This document shows positions 1 to 8,600 of a stretch of DNA of 39,392 bases, piece by piece; positions within the stretch are counted from its first letter, which is position 1; the number at the start of each line of letters is the position of its first letter. The notes under the pieces were generated by a model, which saw only the letters and a list, made by a program, of their open reading frames with translations, was not told where the DNA came from and did not search any database. Origin of the DNA: Nemertoderma westbladi (taxonomy: Eukaryota; Xenacoelomorpha; Nemertodermatida; Nemertodermatidae); contig JAUCBJ010000300.1 of assembly GCA_032718475.1 (NCBI GenBank), forward strand, positions 1 through 39,392, given 5' to 3'. Made by a program: the position numbers and the translations under genes.

Positions 1-352
1 GAGACGGCGAAGAAATAATTTTTTTTCTCTTTCCTTACTGCCCGTATTCTATTATAAATACGTAACTACAGTAAGATGAAATGGCCGTACTTATTAAAGT
101 ACAATAAAGCCACTACTATATTTAAGTATTATTGGTAGGCAGAGTATTAGGAATGCAAAGTTCAGATCCTCGTGTCTCGGCTAAACCAAGCTCTGGGTAG
201 ACCTTGGAAACGACTTGCCTCTTCACACTGACATTGCTTCGTGCGATATTGCTCTCATACCGTATATTAAATAATACATATAGTAGCGTGATGTCCCTTT
301 TAACAGTAGCGTATAACGCAAAATAAATCTGTTAAACCCTTTGACCATCTGT

Positions 353-630
353 AATTCTAGTCGATTAAGATATCGCGGCACCCACCGATATACTTGAAAG
401 ACAAATTCTAGAATCAGTGGTTAACGTCCCCAGACAAGTTCTGGAATAAATCGGTGCCCATCTCAAATATTAATTATTTAATATTTGCAAATCTAATAAA
501 TCAAAATCTGTAAAATTCAGATCCTTCAACAATTCTAGTCAATTAAGATATCGTAGCATTTACCGATATTCTTAAAAAGACAATTTTCATAGAATTAAGG
601 ATCTTGTGTCCCCAGACATGTTCTGGAATC
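353..630 (+). repeat. Two tandem copies of a hairpin-bearing module (element D)
   Basis: Two imperfect copies start at 353 and 531, a period of 178 bp. Each begins with AATTCTAGTC, continues with a TTAAGATATCG block and a CCGATA block, and ends in a small hairpin: stem CCAGA/TCTGG with a 5-nt loop, at 430-444 and 612-626. The same two-copy arrangement is present in the main BEL element (29775 and 29959). It lies between pol and the accessory ORF, so an RNA-level role is possible but unproven. Confidence 0.7.
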
Positions 631-1263
631 AAAATATGTCAATTTAATTATCAAATAATAAAATTTCAGGGAATAAATTTAAATTCATGCCTTTTAATGA
701 ATTTAATAAATTGCCATTTTTACGCAATTTATAACATTCCCAAAATTCCATTAATTAATAGATCAAGGGAGCGGAGATTTATCTTATTATGCGTATGAGT
801 GTGCGAAAGTCTCCCAAACGTAGTCAATAGCCGATAAAATTCATAAAGTCATGTATAAAACAGAACATTGACTATTAAAGAATACTATTAAATAACATCC
901 CAGATCTGTATGCATTGGAATTACCCTAATTCTACCGCTAGCTTTGCATAATGTCACCATAGCAACAACCACGCTAGAATTAGAATTGAGTTAAACGAAC
1001 AATAGAAAGCTTGTCCCATTGAATAGCATAGGGAATAAATAGCGCACTGCTAGTATCCAAGGATACATAATAATACAGTGACATTCTGGAAGGCATTGAC
1101 TAACGGACAAATGGCCCGAATGTGCGTAGTTGTGACCAGTTGTGTGGTATTTGTGAGTTTATAGGTGAATGTTACTGCTAAGGTGTGTTTACAGTAGCTA
1201 GTCGCAATCGTAAAAGTAACCTAACTCTCCAAGGAAAACCTGAAGTACATCTAAGCCTTTGGG

Positions 1264-1372
1264 ACGGACAGTCGAGTGACTTGTGCCGGTTGTCGTTGTC
1301 GTTGCGCGGCTACGTCGTTGGCGAAAGTACAGCGGCGACGACACATCGGCGCTGAGGATCTCGTACTGTCCG
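1264..1372. repeat. CpG-rich inverted repeat
   Basis: CGGACAGTCGAG at 1265-1276 is nearly the reverse complement of CTCGTACTGTCCG at 1360-1372, with one extra base. Between the arms lie several GTCGTT/CGACGAC-type runs that can also pair. The stretch is much richer in CpG than the AT-rich DNA around it and lies about 100 bp upstream of the 1474 ORF. Confidence 0.45.
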
Positions 1373-1473
1373 GGGGTTGATTGGGGTAGGCAGCGACGCC
1401 CGCTCGCCTAAATATAAACTCATTATAATATGGATAAACTCATATATAGCAGATATGACGGAGTTGATAGAAG

Positions 1474-2148
1474 ATGGTCTTGGTATCGGGGAACGATATA
1501 CTCTACTTTCAAACGTTTGTTGATAGCTTGATACGCGGTGATACTAGTCCAACTACTACGAAGGATGATGGTCGTTATATCGAACCGCCAATGTCCCAAG
1601 AGCAGCTCACGCGTGAGTTGGACTATAAGAAATTCACCGCTCGCTATGCGCATCGTAATGGTACGTATGTGGACTTCTTAACTACTGGTCATCCTATCGA
1701 TTTACACGATACGGACAATGTCGACACCAAAAGGGAAATGGTACGATTGAAATATCCTACCCAGCAGAGGCGGAACGATAAACCGAGAATGGAACACGAG
1801 AATTCTATTCGAAACAGACTCGAAAGAGAAGACGTTGAGGAGCCGGATAAACGCAGCGACTTCAACGATTATCTGGAATTCCTGATAGAAACATATCTCA
1901 ATATTGCCAGTCAACAAAATCTAGAAACTCGATATCCTCAAGGTATACATCATGACCGCATGGTAGAACTCAAACGGCTCGATTCCCCTATGATGTATCT
2001 TACCGCCGATCGACCGCTACCTGTTGTACCGAATAGCTTCGAACGGATGGAGGAATATTGTAAGCTGGAGAAAGATCACTCGCGTTTCCCCTACAAGACG
2101 TACGTTTTTGGGTATTATTACGGTAAATGCCCTAGACCCAGCCAATAA
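1474..2148 (+). CDS. Hypothetical protein, probable N-terminal part of the BEL accessory ORF
   Basis: An ATG-started frame of 224 codons. A TAG at 1468-1470 sits just upstream in frame, so the start cannot move left without a frameshift. An overlapping frame opens at 1454 with MTELIEDGLGIGERYTLL and stops within 25 codons, so the true N terminus may lie in that frame with a lost base. The product is hydrophilic and charged, with many R, D and E residues; a tyrosine-rich end (YVFGYYYGK) comes near the stop. I see no signal peptide, membrane segment, zinc finger or known catalytic motif. After the TAA at 2146-2148 the same frame stays open 38 more codons to 2263, so that stop may be secondary decay. 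I do not recognise a family. Its position suggests it preceded the ORF surviving at 30345-31615; this is inference. Confidence 0.5.
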   Translation: MVLVSGNDILYFQTFVDSLIRGDTSPTTTKDDGRYIEPPMSQEQLTRELDYKKFTARYAHRNGTYVDFLTTGHPIDLHDTDNVDTKREMVRLKYPTQQRRNDKPRMEHENSIRNRLEREDVEEPDKRSDFNDYLEFLIETYLNIASQQNLETRYPQGIHHDRMVELKRLDSPMMYLTADRPLPVVPNSFERMEEYCKLEKDHSRFPYKTYVFGYYYGKCPRPSQ

Positions 2149-2417
2149 ACGGAAAGACATAAACATCCACGGAAACGTTGTGTTAAACACAGTTGTGTTC
2201 GTTATATTTACTGGAGTTTCGAGCGAAACTTGTTTGACGTATCACCTATGCTCACTCGGCTCTAACGATCCTAGAGTAAACCTACGATCAGAGTCCCGGA
2301 ATACTCGGTCAAACCTCCTCATTCCTTAGTTAGACCTCAGACCTGCGATCCTGGTGGTGTCGCGGATCCTCGCGGACGGTATTCACTGTTCAAGATCTAG
2401 TGCTACCCTAACAATTA

Positions 2418-2970
2418 ATCGGTAACACTCCGACAGTGATTTCTAGCTAGCCGCCCATCTTACCTAGCCGGATTATGACGCAGACACCTAATATCACTAT
2501 CCAACCGTATGGTCGTCCCGTTTAACGCAATACAACCCTTCATCAAGGTGAAGGAGAGCGTTGTACGAAACGAGTTAAACGCTATTCTATAAAGATCAAA
2601 AAGGAAACCTGCGTTTGTTCAGATAAACGTAAGTTATAACAGTAAGTCCAATCGATAAACGAATTGGCCTTATCTCAGTTCGATTGGGAAACCTCGAATC
2701 TCAAAGAAGATATCAAGCTTAGAAAACCCTATTCTCTGCGAGAGTTTTGGACGAACGTATCCCATGACAAGCGGAGGAAAATCAGCTCGAGGAGAAGCAT
2801 ATCGAAATGGACGAGACACCGACCGTAAACCCAAACCTTTTAATGCAATCATATTGCACCCTTCACCCAGGAGTTATGGCCCTCCTAGTAAAGTGGCTTC
2901 CCCCAAAGAGAAAATGACTCTTGCTAGCTTTAAAAAACTGCGTAAACGCCGTCCGCGCAAGAAAGACTAA
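2418..2970 (+). pseudogene. Decayed copy of the BEL accessory ORF (element D)
   Basis: This stretch is homologous to 30381-30790 and then, after an internal loss of about 0.67 kb, to 31466-31615. The 5' part has several stops and small indels. The last 53 codons before the TAA at 2968-2970 remain open and match the main copy's C terminus at about three quarters of residues. Shared features are HPSPRSY, PPSKVA and a strongly basic tail ending RKKD. The good preservation of this tail compared with the rest may reflect function, or just less decay in a short piece. Confidence 0.7.
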
Positions 2971-3048
2971 CTGTTTAGAGTATTTTTATATTTTAGAAAC
3001 TGTGATTTGGTATATTTTATAGACTTAAATCCCATTTTCTGGGAGCGG

Positions 3049-4257
3049 TGTAAAAGCTTTTGTGGGATAACTGATTCGTTTGCCTTGTTGGCCAGTTCCC
3101 CCCCGGTCGCTAGAATACTCTAAAGGGGATCTATAGTTAAAATAGTGCAAGCTACCAGCTTATTGGCTGATTTGCTGTACGCAGGTATCTGGGCTCTGTT
3201 TAATCGGCCAACCAGCCTAAGAAGGTTGCGTCATAGCCTTGTTTTGTATCTCCCAATAGAATTTGAGTTAGCCTTGATTTTGACCTATCACAGAGCTACT
3301 GAACTGAAATTTTCCTATCTCACTGCTCTTTCTCTGTGTTGAACGGGAGCTTCGTGGAATAAGGGTAGTTGGTATCCTCGTATAGAGCAGTAGTCACGAG
3401 TTTTTCAAAGCCACGAAAGAACGGCTTTGTAGTGTTTTGTGCTTTCTGCTTTTTAGCTCAACACTAGTAGGTTTAATTATAAGGACATATATCCTTTAAC
3501 TCATGGAATCACTGATCTGTGAATACTGCTGACACACGGCTTTTAATAACTGCTGAAACTGCTAAAATTTACCTGCTCAATCAATACTGTATACTGCTAT
3601 TTGTTGTCGGTTATTCATTATATTGGTTGATGAATTATTATAATGGAATAACGAGAAATAACCCCGAAAACCCAATATTCTTGATATACCGAAGGTAAGA
3701 GAGAAAGGTTACCAATAACGATTGTGACTTATGTTAAAGTGGTTTGAAGTGAATCTAATGTTATTTGATAGACCCTACATGAGTCAGTCTGTTTTCCTTT
3801 TATATGTGACTAAAATCAGTGAAGATTGGCAGATTAGTGTGCAGTATTGTGCAGCATTGTGTATGAGTGAGTCTGTTAAAGAAGCAATTCCTAAAGAATG
3901 CGCCATATATGTGAATTATAATTAAGCCATATCGTTGTGAGTAGTTTAAGTCATAACTCTCTTTATATAGATAAAGCGCCACGTCCTAAAGGAACTGTTA
4001 ATATTCCCGAAGGTGAATAATATTGTCAGAGATTATATAATACTGTCAGTCGAATAATACATTAGGCTTACATAGCAATAAAATTAAACCGTCGAACCCA
4101 ATCTCCCGGGAATATCCAGCGGGTGAATGATCGCGCACAGATTGGTTTCGACTAGTGTAATGAATCAAATACTTGTCATAGGCTAAAAAGCGATTTAATA
4201 TCTAGAAGACATCTTAATTTGGCGGGTTAAACTGCCAAAGGTCTGAAAGCGCGAACA
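3049..4257 (+). repeat. LTR D (3' LTR of element D)
   Basis: It begins TGTAAAAGCTTTTG right after the purine-rich GGGAGCGG and ends GCGCGAACA, the same ends as LTRs A, B and C. The interior is clearly diverged from them. It keeps recognisable blocks: the CCTAAAGGAACTGTTAATAT block near 3987, the TGTCAGAGATTATATA block near 4024, and the terminal hairpin region (4091-4152). Its length, about 1.21 kb, is close to the 1.13 kb of the other LTRs. Confidence 0.85.
4091..4152 (+). other. LTR hairpin, diverged version
   Basis: Left arm 4091-4104 pairs with right arm 4139-4152 with one mismatch in 14. The loop holds a smaller CCCG/CGGG stem and the block GGGTGAATGATCGCGCAC. Compared with LTR C (32656-32714) two stem pairs change on both sides: a G-C pair to A-T, and a C-G pair to T-A. 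Confidence 0.65.
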
Positions 4258-4445
4258 ACTGCAATTATTTTCAAAGCATCCGAATCCAGTCTCCCTTAAC
4301 TGTGGGTGAATGATCGCGCACAGACTGGCTTCGGCGGATGTAACTTCAGTACATTAAATAATTGGTCTAGGCTAAAGTCGATTTATAAACAAGAAGACAA
4401 CTAAAATTGGCAGGTTAAACTGCTAAAGGTCTAAAAGCGCGAACA
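4258..4445 (+). repeat. LTR 3' tail fragment abutting LTR D
   Basis: These 188 bp correspond only to the last part of the LTR (from ACTGCAAT to GCGCGAACA). They are closer to LTR A than to LTR D and contain their own copy of the terminal hairpin. The left part of this LTR is missing, and the join to the end of LTR D is direct. This fragment is the left edge of the 8.5-kb tandem duplication, because identical sequence restarts at about 12776. Confidence 0.8.
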
Positions 4446-4567
4446 CTTTGCACAGTTATAAAGGTCGTTAGTCTCCGTTTAGGGAAATTATTTTAAGACA
4501 AAACAGGAAGAGCGCAACGAGGCTAATGAAGGAGAAGAGTATTATAAAACTAAAAATGTCACACAAC
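4446..4567. other. Short flank between LTR tail and TTAA element, no gene seen
   Basis: About 120 bp with no open frame of note. It differs from the BEL leader after LTR B, so it is probably old flanking DNA rather than element interior. Confidence 0.5.
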
Positions 4568-4571
4568 TTAA

Positions 4572-5081
4572 GGGGGGGGGGGGGGGGGTAGCGCATTTTC
4601 TGACCAAAAAGTCGAATTTTTGAAACATATCCTATCTGATGCAGAATTTAATGCTGAATCCAAATAAGGAACCCGTTTTCCTATATCTTGCTTAGTTTTT
4701 GAGATATCTGGGATAGAAGATACTGGCTCCGATATATCGCGATATCGGTAAAGGAGATGAAGTTTGGGATTTGCATTCAATTTCTGCCATTTTCTGTGCT
4801 CAGTGGTGCTAATTGGATGTCTCCACGAGAAAGAGCACAAAATTTTAATTAAGAAGGTATTTTTTATGACTATTGGACATACTGATCAGTTTATAAGACA
4901 ACTTCAAGTCTCCGGAATGAAGACGGGACTCGAATAAGTGACTCTGTGGTCTTTGCGGGATTACACGGAATAGACTTATCGGTCATCGGAGATCTTCAAA
5001 ATGTATAATCTCCAGTTCTAGTGGTCGTACGGAGTTCGTTTTGGGCTCATTCGAAAGCTCTTTTCTCAGAGACCAAAGTTA
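4572..5081 (+). repeat. Left terminal inverted repeat
   Basis: It is the reverse complement of 6804-7318 with scattered substitutions. It starts in poly-G and includes a palindromic GATATATCGCGATATC core near 4730-4745. Short ORFs of 60-99 codons in these arms have no sign of coding. Confidence 0.8.
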
Positions 5082-6037
5082 CCATTTGGTTTGGCAAACT
5101 CTTGAAAGCTGCCTGAGCAATCATAACTTGAACAAAATTTGCAAGGCATATTTTACCCAAATTCATGTGGGGCAAGCCACGAAGTGAGTGAGCATTAGCG
5201 TAGGGGTACCATTAATCAACCTGTTGTTCTGTCGCGTTTTTTTTCAGTATTTTATTTTAAACGTTAATAACTCGGCCAATCCTTGATGAAATCTATCCAA
5301 ACTTGGTACACATGTTGTTTGGCAAAAGTTTGAAAATTTTCCAAGTACAATTTGCGTGGGGCCTTCGTGCAGCATCAGTGTAACTGTTATTGCAGTTATA
5401 ATAAATTTTTTTATCCAAATTTAAAATTCGTTAAATTATTATTACTGTAGGATAAATCAGCTGGTTTCTGACAAATTTTGCAATACATTGGGGCTGTCTG
5501 CCAATCTGCATGTACCATGTGTACCGGTACTGTCAGGCTGTACTCAATCCCTGAATCGAGAATCCTGCAATCAGTCAATACTGCAATACTGGTCAGCCGG
5601 TAGCATACACTGCAGACATGCCATATCATGTAATCTAATTAAACATGGCCCCGGCGACCCTTGCGGTGATTATAGTTTAGGCCTAATTAGCCCAGTACCG
5701 GCACCGGTAATAATAATATAATAGTTTAGATAGTTACCACTAATCATTCAGTCATTGGCACGGTACACCATATTGCTGTACTGCTGTTGTAGTGCGCACC
5801 GTAGGTACCACCCTACTACCGGTACCGGCTGACCGGTGGCAACTAGCACTTCAGCACTTGCACAGCAACAGCACTACCGGCGATACACAGGATGGAATTT
5901 ATGTAGAGTTTGCTCAACAGTACAGATATAAAATAGTTATCTAAATTATATATATTACTATTGACAAGTATTGAAATATATACCGTTATTCGTGTTATCA
6001 GTATTTGCAACATCTGACATTGAAGAGGTGAGAGACG

Positions 6038-6496
6038 ATGAATACCGGCACTCAACAAAACCAACGCTTATCACAGGCCGGTATGGTTACCTCGAAACCG
6101 GCGCGACTGTCCACTCGAATACAACTTCAAAACACAAACGCCAACAATAAACTGAAAGCGAATCGAACGTCTTCAGAAGAATCTGTCATTGGGACGAAGA
6201 AAAGGAAGCCGAAACCACGGGAATGGACTACAGCTAAGATTGAATGCTCCCATTGTCAGAGTTCCTGGGCCGAAATTGAAACACCAATTGCCGATGGGCT
6301 TGATCTCTCAAACCAAAACTTCCTCTGCGGGGTTTGCGCGGCAGTAAAGATTGAAAGTCTGGAAGCTGGCATCCCTAGGTATTATTATTATAAAGAGCGT
6401 CAGCCTGCGTTTAATAAATATATTTTAATACAAAACAGGTGGAACGCAAAGTGGCTTATAATGAAGACGAGTACTGCATTGATTATATTCCTATAA
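6038..6496 (+). CDS. Small zinc-finger-like protein inside the TTAA element (copy 1)
   Basis: A 152-codon ATG frame in the middle of the element. Residues 1-65 are polar and basic and include KKRKPKPRE, a likely nuclear-localisation-type stretch. Residues about 70-105 hold two CxxC pairs (CSHC, then CGVC about 30 residues later), which could bind one zinc like a ribbon or PHD-type fold. The last 45 residues look less protein-like. A different frame from 6439 (V-E-R-K-V) stays open to a TAG at 6562-6564 and reads more like coding sequence, so the true product may be spliced or frameshifted there. I do not recognise the family, and no DDE-type catalytic core is visible. The unit 2 copy (14561-15019) has the same protein sequence. 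Confidence 0.5.
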   Translation: MNTGTQQNQRLSQAGMVTSKPARLSTRIQLQNTNANNKLKANRTSSEESVIGTKKRKPKPREWTTAKIECSHCQSSWAEIETPIADGLDLSNQNFLCGVCAAVKIESLEAGIPRYYYYKERQPAFNKYILIQNRWNAKWLIMKTSTALIIFL

Positions 6497-6581
6497 ACCA
6501 CCTGGCTTTGCATATTGAACGTGCGTTTGGAAATAAGTTCGTGCTACCCTTCTGTGTGTGGTAGATGTCGCGGTTATGTAT

Positions 6582-6607
6582 TGGTGGGTGGGGGGAGGGG
6601 GGGGGGG
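6582..6607 (+). other. G-rich run, candidate G-quadruplex
   Basis: Runs of G separated by single T or A (GGTGGGTGGGGGGAGGGG and onward) lie about 20 bp after the alternative reading frame closes. Four or more G-tracts with 1-nt loops are the standard quadruplex pattern. The same run recurs at about 15105-15130. Confidence 0.5.
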
Positions 6608-6803
6608 TGCAGATTAAAAGGGGTGAACACGTACTGTCCCCCTTTCATTGATTAATTGGTGGTGTGGGTTAATCTCTCATAACCTGATTTTGTGATAGAG
6701 TCGCACAATTTTAATTTGTATCTTATAACTGGGCCTCGTGCTGCGCGAAGGCCCCACGAACGTGTTATGTTGCTTCACAACCATTTTGTCTAAAATCAAA
6801 TCT

Positions 6804-7318
6804 AACTTTGTTCTCTATGAAAAGAGCTTTCGAATGAGCCTAAAACGAACTTCGTACGACCACTAGAACTGGAGATTATACATTTTGAAGATCTCCGATG
6901 ACCGATAAGTCTATTCTGTGTAATCCCGCAAAGACCGCAGAGTCACTTATTCGAGTCCCGTCTTCATTCTGGAGACTTGAAGTTGTCTTATAAACTGACA
7001 AGTAGGTCCAATAATCATAAAAAAATACCTTCTCAATTAAAATTTTGTGCTCTTTCTCGTGGAGACATCCAATTGGCACCACTGCGCACAGAAATTTGCA
7101 GAAATTGAATGCAAACCCCAAACTTCATCGCCTTTACCGATATCACGATATATCGGAGCCAGTATCTTCTATCCAAGATATCTCGAAAACTAAGCAAGAT
7201 ACGGAAAAACGGTTTCCATATTTGGATTCAGCATGAAATTCTGCATCAGATAGGATATGTTTCAAAAATTCGTCTTTTTGGTCAGAAAATGCGCTACCCC
7301 CCCCCCCCCCCCCCCCCT
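6804..7318 (-). repeat. Right terminal inverted repeat
   Basis: This is the partner of 4572-5081. It ends in a 21-C homopolymer next to TTTAAA, which contains the TTAA. Confidence 0.8.
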
Positions 7319-8429
7319 TTAAATAACCCTAGTTAGAAGGTTTACAAATGACAGTTAAAGTGCGTAAGGGCAAACTGAAATGGGTCTATATTATTTTTAC
7401 AACTAGTTTATCACAAACTGATAGCATCGCCTTTACTCATATATATGTTAGGAAAGACATTTTTCGTATATCTAATAGAGATTAGTATAATTTACTTTCT
7501 AATTTAGGCTTTTGTGCTGCGCGAAGGCCCCACGAACGTGTTACCTGCGTTCAGTTGAAATTCACCGGCAATAAATTCCCAACTTAAGTTAAACGATGTT
7601 GTATAACTGTCAGTTTGTTGCTACCTTCATATTGCTAGTATTATAGATCAAATTAACCTTATGAATTTATCGTTGGCGTTTTTTGTAGTGGCATGTTTCA
7701 CTTCAATATCACAGCAATCTCGGAATTATAATAATAAACGCAAATAATAATAGCTCATTCATTTATTTATTGGCTTGGAACGAATAAATTTTTTACATTG
7801 CTGTTTTTTAGGCACTGTATTTTTTCTGATTAATGTTGAAATATCTCGAAAATAAATGTGTTTATTAAGAGGTTTATTATTTAACATTTTTATCAGAGTT
7901 ATAATAAATGGACTCGAGGTAAGTGAAACATAACCCGGTAGAAATCGCGACCTTTGATTGTATCTCTGTATGGCGTCTCTAAAGGGTCAAGTGTGCGGAT
8001 GTAAGTGGGTGTCTGAATATTTATTATTGAGTGTCGGAATATTTGTGAGTGCATAAAATATATCATAGACAATAAATAATTGCACTCGTGTTACATTATA
8101 GCACGTATATAACGTACGGCATGCACAAAGGATCCTCACTCCCTCAGTGTGTGGCAAGTACCGAGGCGACTTAAAAATAATAGTTTAGAGTGCCAAAGCT
8201 TGATTCATTAGCTACAATTACCCTGTAATTTAGAATCGCTATCAAACTTTATATTTCCCGCTAGCCGACTTGTATATTACTGACTTTATAACCTTCCCGT
8301 GTAGTGGTAACAGATATCGAACCATTAGATACTTTCACTTTCAACAGACAACATACTGCTGTCCGTGTCTGTCTAGCGGGATGATCATTTGACTGTACGT
8401 ACTATGTACATTACAGTACTACCGTTTAC
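7319..8429. other. AT-rich spacer, no gene seen (unit 1)
   Basis: About 1.1 kb with no frame of note. It holds a 29-31-bp block (about 7513-7542, GTGCTGCGCGAAGGCCCCAC...) that also occurs inside the TTAA element at about 6738-6767 and inverted at about 5354-5375. Part of this spacer may be the undefined left portion of the gypsy LTR. Confidence 0.5.
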
Positions 8430-8543
8430 TGTAGTGTAGTGGATATATACCTACTGGTACCACACCAGCTGTCCTGGTGTCAACATAGTGTATTACATTG
8501 AAGTGATGTGAGTCGCGCTAATGCGAGAATCGCGCTCACTACA
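8430..8543 (+). repeat. Ty3/gypsy 5' LTR, right end (left border uncertain)
   Basis: The right border is firm: CACTACA at 8537-8543, then one base, then a primer-binding-like TGGTGACCC. The 70 bp 8474-8543 recur exactly in position at 33148-33217 behind the integrase fragment, as expected for LTR sequence. TGTAGTG at 8430 would mirror the CACTACA end and is a possible left border, but 114 bp is short for this group, so the true LTR may start further left. A TATA-like GATATATACC lies at 8442-8451. A perfect hairpin, ACACCAG/CTGGTGT, lies at 8462-8480. Confidence 0.6.
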
Positions 8544-8544
8544 T

Positions 8545-8562
8545 TGGTGACCCAGACTGACG
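8545..8562 (+). promoter_or_regulatory. Primer binding site of the gypsy element
   Basis: TGGTGACCC begins two bases after the LTR end, the expected place and a sequence type seen in CsRn1-like elements that prime with tRNA-Trp. Beyond the first nine bases the match to tRNA-Trp is weak, so the primer identity is tentative. Confidence 0.6.
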
Positions 8563-8600
8563 CAAACGGGTTTGCATCAATAACATCTGTTTATATCATA

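Larger units (their letters stand above)
943..2417 (+). other. Segment present in element D but absent from the main BEL copy
   Basis: The two copies match up to GCTAGC at about 942 and resume at ATCGGT (2418 here, about 30381 in the main copy). The 1.48 kb between has no counterpart elsewhere in the window. The edges show neither GT-AG nor a target duplication, so this looks like a deletion from the main copy rather than an intron or insertion in D, though that is not proven. It contains a CpG-rich stretch (about 1261-1410) and a 224-codon ORF (1474-2148). Confidence 0.7.
1..3048 (+). mobile_element. 3' internal part of an old BEL/Pao relative (element D), truncated by the window edge
   Basis: Positions 1-942 align closely with 29424-30380 of the BEL/Pao element further right, and 2418-3048 align with 30381-31693. 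This is therefore the region after pol of a second, diverged copy in the same orientation. Its pol and 5' LTR would lie left of the window. Compared with the main copy it carries about 1.48 kb extra (943-2417) and lacks about 0.67 kb of the accessory ORF; its 2815 joins to the equivalent of 31466. It ends in a short purine-rich tract (3041-3048) directly before an LTR, as the main copy does. The copy relationship is seen directly; the element class is inferred from the main copy's pol. Confidence 0.85.
4572..7318. mobile_element. TTAA-flanked DNA element with ~510-bp inverted termini (copy 1)
   Basis: The left end is a 17-G run at 4572-4588 followed by TAGCGCATTTTCTGACC. The right end is its reverse complement, closing in a 21-C run at 7297-7317. 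The inverted arms run about 4572-5081 and 6804-7318 and match at roughly nine bases in ten. TTAA lies immediately outside the left end (4568-4571) and at 7319-7322 on the right. TTAA target sites are typical of piggyBac and Kolobok superfamilies, and runs of C/G at the tip recall piggyBac. I see no transposase with a recognisable catalytic domain, so it is probably non-autonomous. The middle holds one zinc-finger-like ORF (6038-6496). Confidence 0.75.

Noticed and set aside
943-2417. The D-specific segment as an intron spliced out of the main copy
   Set aside because: The edges are not GT-AG, and the main element around it shows no other sign of being a processed copy.
4568-4840. 60-99-codon ORFs in the inverted arms of the TTAA elements (also near 7045-7336, 13058-13357 and 15568-15850)
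   Set aside because: They are the same arm read outward and run into homopolymers. There is no motif, and they are explained by the inverted repeat.
5411-5721. Short ORFs of 72-77 codons in the middle of the TTAA element, with copies at 13934-14244
   Set aside because: They overlap on opposite strands and have no recognisable motif. The copies only reflect the segmental duplication.
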